This document shows positions 60,238-64,000 of a DNA stretch of 64,000 bases, in pieces. The stretch is taken from the NCBI RefSeq assembly GCF_016031625.1, contig NZ_JACCHP010000013.1, positions 120,934 to 184,933 of the forward strand, read 5' to 3'. Source of the stretch: Bradyrhizobium agreste. Lineage in GTDB: Bacteria > Pseudomonadota > Alphaproteobacteria > Rhizobiales > Xanthobacteraceae. The position numbers and the translations under genes are program-made. The first letter of the stretch is position 1. Each line of letters begins with the position of its first letter. The notes under the pieces are model-generated. The model saw nothing but the letters and a program-made list of their open reading frames with translations. It ran no database searches and was not told the origin of the DNA.

Positions 60238-61239
60238 TCAGTTCATCTTGACGTCGAGTTCCTTAGCGAGGAGATCGAGCACCTCCTGCCCGACCCGCCC
60301 CTTGGCCCATTTATAAGTCGGCTGCATCGCCTCCTGCCAGGCCTTGCGGTCGGCTTCGGTGAGATAATGCAGATTGGTCTTGCCGGTCTTCTTGATCTCG
60401 GCCAGCGCGTCCTCGTTCTCCTGGCGAGCGATCGAGTTGGTGTAGTCGGTCGCCTCCGCCATCGCCTTGTCGAGTTGGGCGCGGATATCGGGCGGCAGGC
60501 CGGACCAGAATTTCGAGTTGACGATGACGGCATATTGCAGATGCGCGTGATAGGACACGGTGATGTCCTTCTGCACCTCGTAGAACTTCTGAGTGAGGTA
60601 GTTGGACGCGGTGTTCTCGCAGCCGTCGACCACGCCGGTCTGCAAGGCCTGGTAGACTTCCGAGAACGCCATGATCTGCGGGATCGAGCCCATGATGCGA
60701 AAATACTGATCGGCGATCTTCGATCCGGAGATGCGGAACTTGAGGCCCTGGAAATCGGTCGGCTTCATCAGCGGCCGATTGGCGGAGACCATGTGGAAGC
60801 CGTTGTCCCAATAAGCGAGGCCAGTGATGCCCTTGGCCTCCAGCTTCTGGAACAGCCACTTGCCGACCGTGCCCTTCATCGCATTGGCATAGGTCTGTTC
60901 GTCCTTGAACAGCCAGGGCAGGTCGAGCGCCTCGAACTCCTTGATGCCGAGCGGGGCGAACTTCGCGGTCGAGGGCGCAAGCATCTGCACCGAGCCGAGC
61001 TGGAGCGCTTCGATCTCCTCCTTGTCCTTGTAAAGCGTGGAGTTCGGATAGACTTCGACCTTGACCTTGCCGTCGGTGTATTTTTCGGCGAGCTCCTTGA
61101 ATTTCAGCGCGCCCTTCCCTTTCGGCGTGTCGTTGGCGACGACGTGGCTGAACTTCACCACGATAGGGCTCTGAGCCTGGACGATGGCGGGAGCCAAGAG
61201 AACAGCTGCGGCGGCGACCGCGGCAAGCAGCTTGCGCAT
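60238..61239 (-). CDS. TRAP transporter substrate-binding protein (DctP type)
   Basis: A 333-residue periplasmic receptor with a Sec signal (MRKLLAAVAAAAVLLAP, cleavage near AQA ~23). The LKFRISGSKIADQYF segment carries the conserved Arg that binds substrate carboxylate. It resembles C4-dicarboxylate receptors. ATG at 61239 with GGGAGG upstream; followed by the fused permease 93 bases on. Confidence 0.92.
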   Translation of the reverse strand: MRKLLAAVAAAAVLLAPAIVQAQSPIVVKFSHVVANDTPKGKGALKFKELAEKYTDGKVKVEVYPNSTLYKDKEEIEALQLGSVQMLAPSTAKFAPLGIKEFEALDLPWLFKDEQTYANAMKGTVGKWLFQKLEAKGITGLAYWDNGFHMVSANRPLMKPTDFQGLKFRISGSKIADQYFRIMGSIPQIMAFSEVYQALQTGVVDGCENTASNYLTQKFYEVQKDITVSYHAHLQYAVIVNSKFWSGLPPDIRAQLDKAMAEATDYTNSIARQENEDALAEIKKTGKTNLHYLTEADRKAWQEAMQPTYKWAKGRVGQEVLDLLAKELDVKMN

Positions 61240-61435
61240 GAAGGGACCTCCCAACAACCTCTAACCGGGTTCGTTTGTTCTTTCAGGTCTGTAGTGACAG
61301 CAATCCGCCAGCCGAACAACTAGACCTAAGCCCAATTTGCCGCAGCCAAGCTAACGTGGCGACTGCCGGATGCGCAAGCCGGCGTCGGCACGTGTCCAAG
61401 CGAACGAGCGCTTATGCCGCATTGCGGTAGTGCCA

Positions 61436-62206
61436 TCAGCCTTTGCGCTGTGCGACCATGAAGAGCCTCCGGAACGGGAACAGCGTCTGCCCCGCCGCAT
61501 TCTTCGGATAGGCCCTTGCGACGCGCATCCCGTAGGCGGCTTCGAACGCGGCCTTCTCTTCGCCTTGGAGAACGTCGAGATAACGCGTCAGCCAGGTGCC
61601 CTTGGTCCATTCCTTCACGGGGTTGTCGCCTTCGAGCACCTGCAGATATTCGGTCTCCCAGATGTCGATGTTGGCCGACATCGGCGCGAGAAGATCGTGA
61701 TAGAAGGCCGGCCCTTCTACCGGCGGCGCGGTGACGAGATGCTCCACCTTGGACCGCCACGGGCCATCGAGCGCGGTCTCGCCGATCAGCACATGCGACG
61801 GCGCGAGGAAATTGCGCGGCATCTGCACCGCGAGCATGCCCCCAGGCGTCACCTTCTCCATCAGCGACGGAAACAGTGCCGCATGATTGGGCAGCCAGTG
61901 CAGTGCGGCATTGGAATAGATCAAGTCGTACTGCCCGCCGGGACTCCAATGGCCGAGATCCTCATGTGACCATTCCACGTCAGGCGCGGCCTTGCGCCCT
62001 GCCGCGACCATCTCCGCCGAGCCCTCGACCCCGGTCACGCGTGCCTCCGGCCAGCGCTCCCTGATCAATTTGGTGACGTTGCCGGCGCCGGCGCCGAGAT
62101 CGGCGATTGCGCGCGGGGCAAAATCCGGAATCCGCATCAACAGGTCGACGGCGGGCCGGAGCCGATGGCCGGAGAACTTCAGATATTGCTGCGGATCCCA
62201 GACCAT
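61436..62206 (-). CDS. trans-aconitate 2-methyltransferase-like SAM methyltransferase
   Basis: A 256-residue class I methyltransferase. ADLGAGAGNVTKLI is the SAM motif I and VEGSAEMV the acidic motif II. The N-terminal MVWDPQQYLKFSGHRLRP and the C-terminal FPFRRLFMVAQR match E. coli Tam, which methylates trans-aconitate to detoxify it. Start at 62206. Divergent from an SDR gene. Confidence 0.9.
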   Translation of the reverse strand: MVWDPQQYLKFSGHRLRPAVDLLMRIPDFAPRAIADLGAGAGNVTKLIRERWPEARVTGVEGSAEMVAAGRKAAPDVEWSHEDLGHWSPGGQYDLIYSNAALHWLPNHAALFPSLMEKVTPGGMLAVQMPRNFLAPSHVLIGETALDGPWRSKVEHLVTAPPVEGPAFYHDLLAPMSANIDIWETEYLQVLEGDNPVKEWTKGTWLTRYLDVLQGEEKAAFEAAYGMRVARAYPKNAAGQTLFPFRRLFMVAQRKG

Positions 62207-62368
62207 CTTCGATGCCTTCTCTTTTTCGTATTTCCTTCGCCAAGGCTCTTGTCCTTCGGCAAGCCTCTTGGTTACCACTGCTCGTCCCGGTCGGGCAATT
62301 CGCAGGCCCGCGGGACAGGGCAGGAAGCGAACAACAAAACGCAAGCAAGACCAGGAGGGCGTGCGGGC

Positions 62369-63112
62369 ATGGATCTCGGGCTCACATCGAAAACCGCTGT
62401 CGTCACCGGCGCGAGCATCGGCATCGGCCGCGCCATCGCCAAGGGCCTTGCCGCCGAAGGTGTGCGCGTCGTCGGCGTGGCGCGCCGTACTGATCTGCTC
62501 GCCGAGCTGGTGAAAGAAGTCGGTAGCGGATTGATCACGCCGCTCGCGCAGGACGTGATGGCCAAGGACGCCGCCGAGACCATCGCGGCCTTTGCCCTGA
62601 AGGAGCTCGGCCATGTCGACATCCTCGTCAACAATGCCGGCGGCAGCCGGCCCCTGCCCGTCGATGCGCCCGACAGCAAATGGGACGAGGCGATCGCGCT
62701 CAACTTCACCAGCTACCGCCGCATCGCCCATGCATTGCTGCCGCAGATGATCGAGCGCAAATGGGGCCGCATCGTCAACATCACCGGCAAGTCCGAGCCG
62801 GAGGGCCTCAATGCCGCCTTCGCCGCCAAGGCCGCCGTGCACGCCTGGGCCAAGGGCCTGTCGCGCGAGATCGGCAAGCACGGCATCACCATCAACTGCA
62901 TCCCGCCCGGCCGCATCATGAGCGAGCAGATCCGCCGCAACTACCTGCCGGACTATCGCGAGCGCTTTGCCGAGGAGGAGATCCCGGTCGGTTATTGGGG
63001 GGAGCCGGAGGATCTCGCCGCACTCGCGGTGTTCCTGGCCTCGCCGGTGGCGCGCTACATCACGGGCGCGGTGATCCCGGTGGATGGCGGATTGCGGAGG
63101 TATCAGTTCTAG
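62369..63112 (+). CDS. short-chain dehydrogenase/reductase lacking the catalytic Tyr
   Basis: A 247-residue SDR with an intact cofactor motif TGASIGIGRA and NNAG. In the place of YxxxK it has AFAAK, so the catalytic Tyr is Ala150 and only Lys154 is kept; the Ser region reads INITGKSEP. The usual SDR mechanism is therefore doubtful. The C-terminal GYWGEPEDLAALAVFLASPVA and AVIPVDGG are normal. ATG at 62369; the frame is open from 62165. Related proteins with AAFAAK are known among fabG-like SDRs. Confidence 0.85.
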   Translation: MDLGLTSKTAVVTGASIGIGRAIAKGLAAEGVRVVGVARRTDLLAELVKEVGSGLITPLAQDVMAKDAAETIAAFALKELGHVDILVNNAGGSRPLPVDAPDSKWDEAIALNFTSYRRIAHALLPQMIERKWGRIVNITGKSEPEGLNAAFAAKAAVHAWAKGLSREIGKHGITINCIPPGRIMSEQIRRNYLPDYRERFAEEEIPVGYWGEPEDLAALAVFLASPVARYITGAVIPVDGGLRRYQF

Positions 63113-63690
63113 GAATTCCCGAGTCCCTCAGGCCCCACCAACGCATGCAGCTATCGCATATGACTTGTGGAGGCTGCCTGCGCGCACGCCTCGTCCTTCG
63201 AGACGGCGCTTACGCGCCTCCTCAGGATGAGGCTAATCGGCCCCAGTGCGCATCGAAACTGCTGCCGCACACTCCGCCCTCATCCTTGTATGGGGGGTGA
63301 GTTGTCAAGAGAGCATTGTTTGTTGGCGGCGGTCTTGGGCGCCGAGGCGAGGCACGGTCAAGGCTGGCCGCAGGCCACCGCCGGAGGCGGCGCGTTAGCG
63401 GCCTTGACGGCGACGAGCTCGGCGCCACAATGGAGCGTTCGCAACATGCGCATCGGCGCTGGCAGGCGGGACGTGATGCGAGGCCTGGGCCGTGAACGAC
63501 AATGCGGCAGGACCGCATCACCTTGTATCCGGTCGGGCACGCGGCCCGGTACCCTGATCTTTCATGCACGGGTGAAGGCAAAGCCCAGCAAGGACGGGAC
63601 CCATCTGAGAGAGCGGGTGGTTTGCTCCCCTGGATGAGGACGGTCACGCGTCTGTCCTGGCTCACGTCGGCCGTCATTGCGCCTGGCCGT
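63113..63690. other. intergenic region between SDR gene and transposase gene
   Basis: About 580 bases. It holds an imperfect inverted repeat (63189-63232, listed separately), and beyond ~63290 probably the non-coding end of the IS110-type element, since the transposase stop is at 63691. Open frames here have poor composition and are not called. Confidence 0.4.
63189..63232. repeat. CCTCGTCCTTCGAGAC / CCTCAGGATGAGG palindromic repeat
   Basis: The arms CCTCGTCC and AGGATGAGG, with internal GGCGC/GCGCC, give an imperfect hairpin at 63189-63232. It lies 76 bases after the SDR stop. The sequence resembles a widespread Bradyrhizobium intergenic repeat (CTCATCCTGAGG type). Confidence 0.7.
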
Positions 63691-64000
63691 TCAGGAAGCA
63701 GGATGCAGCACGGCGCCGGTGGGGATGACACCGGTGGTGAGATAGCGCCACAGCGCGACCATCAGCTTGCGCGCCAGGGCGACGACTGCAATGCGCCGGA
63801 TGCGTCCTTTGATGTTGCGCACCCGCTCGCGGAACCAGCGCGTCAGCGCGCTGTCCGGTTGATGGACTGTCCATAGCCACGCCAGCTCGATGGCGAGCTC
63901 ACGGGCCCGCCGGTTGCCGGCCTTGCTGATGCCCTGCTCCCGGCTTCGCTCGCCGCTGTCATAAGGCGTGCCGGTGAGGCCAAAATAGCTGCCGACCTGA
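63691..64000 (-). mobile_element. IS110/IS1111-type transposase, C-terminal part (cut by the window edge)
   Basis: The minus strand encodes a protein end of 102 residues beginning QVGSYFGLTGTPYDSGERSR, then GISKAGNRRARELAIELAW and ending TTGAVLHPAS before the stop at 63691. This is the C-terminal transposase_20 domain of IS110-family DEDD transposases, with the conserved GxxxAGNRRAR-like segment. The N-terminal part is outside the window. The element end probably lies upstream in plus coordinates, near 63290-63640; no terminal repeat was located, as expected for IS110. Confidence 0.85.

Noticed and set aside
58279..61323. A plus-strand frame of over 1000 codons across the second TRAP cluster
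   Set aside because: It is antisense to the fused permease and receptor genes, both of which have clear domains; the translated sequence is rich in His, Arg, Asp and Gln with no motif.
63167..63637. Plus-strand frame of 156 codons between the SDR and transposase genes
   Set aside because: It crosses the palindromic repeat at 63189-63232, lacks a good start site and shows no domain; it is probably repeat plus IS end.

Overview
The window reads as chromosomal DNA of a Bradyrhizobium-type alphaproteobacterium. The evidence is high GC with strong GC3 bias, and a complete microaerobic block (fixNOQP, fixGHIS, fixLJ, a lone receiver and fixK2) in the order known from Bradyrhizobium. With the starts chosen here, FixL is 505 residues with the haem, distal-pocket and phospho-acceptor residues at 200, 220 and 291, and FixK2 is 232 residues with Cys183. 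These match the B. japonicum/diazoefficiens numbering as I remember it; no database search was possible.

Layout. 0.2-2.9 kb: formate/nitrite channel, a strong hairpin terminator, and a fused PP2C phosphatase/protein kinase with a C-terminal membrane anchor. 3-7.7 kb: SRPBCC protein, NmrA-like reductase, divergent LysR regulator, hydroxyquinol-type intradiol dioxygenase, serine hydrolase. 7.7-10.7 kb: TRAP transporter (dctMQP type). 11-14.4 kb: animal-type haem peroxidase, two small proteins, CcdA. 14.9-17.8 kb: LysR plus Xre-type regulators, enoyl-CoA hydratase, a small secreted aromatic-rich protein. 17.9-26.8 kb (minus strand): CaiB-like CoA transferase, a five-gene peptide/oligopeptide ABC transporter, zinc alcohol dehydrogenase and isopropylmalate-dehydrogenase-like enzyme. 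27-35.5 kb: glycogen synthase, MpaB-like protein, patatin-like protein, 3-hydroxybutyrate dehydrogenase, LysR, thioredoxin-fold peroxiredoxin, secreted cupin, MFS transporter.

35.5-48.6 kb is the low-oxygen respiration regulon. FixL/FixJ sense low oxygen and activate fixK2. FixK2 then activates targets through TTGAT-N4-ATCAA-like boxes. I see one good box before fixN, and weaker ones before fixG, before the usp-CBS pair and before the lone receiver gene. fixNOQP encodes the cbb3 oxidase and fixGHIS its copper supply and assembly proteins. 48.6-55.9 kb: a minus-strand ABC exporter, glycogen-debranching-type glucosidase, PRC-barrel protein and MFS transporter, divergent from a GT4 glycosyltransferase. 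56-63.1 kb: alkylsulfatase, a second TRAP system with fused DctQM, trans-aconitate methyltransferase-like protein, and an SDR lacking the catalytic Tyr. The right edge cuts an IS110/IS1111-type transposase.

No tRNA, rRNA, CRISPR array, phage or integrative element was recognised. Intergenic palindromic repeats occur at about 19.0, 28.5, 55.9-56.0, 58.1 and 63.2 kb. I did not find an obviously unprecedented multi-gene system. The most informative candidates are the receiver gene with a possible FixK2 box 40.5 bases before its start, the fixP terminator overlapping the fixG box, the ABC-exporter/debranching/GT4 cluster, and several enzymes with altered key residues.
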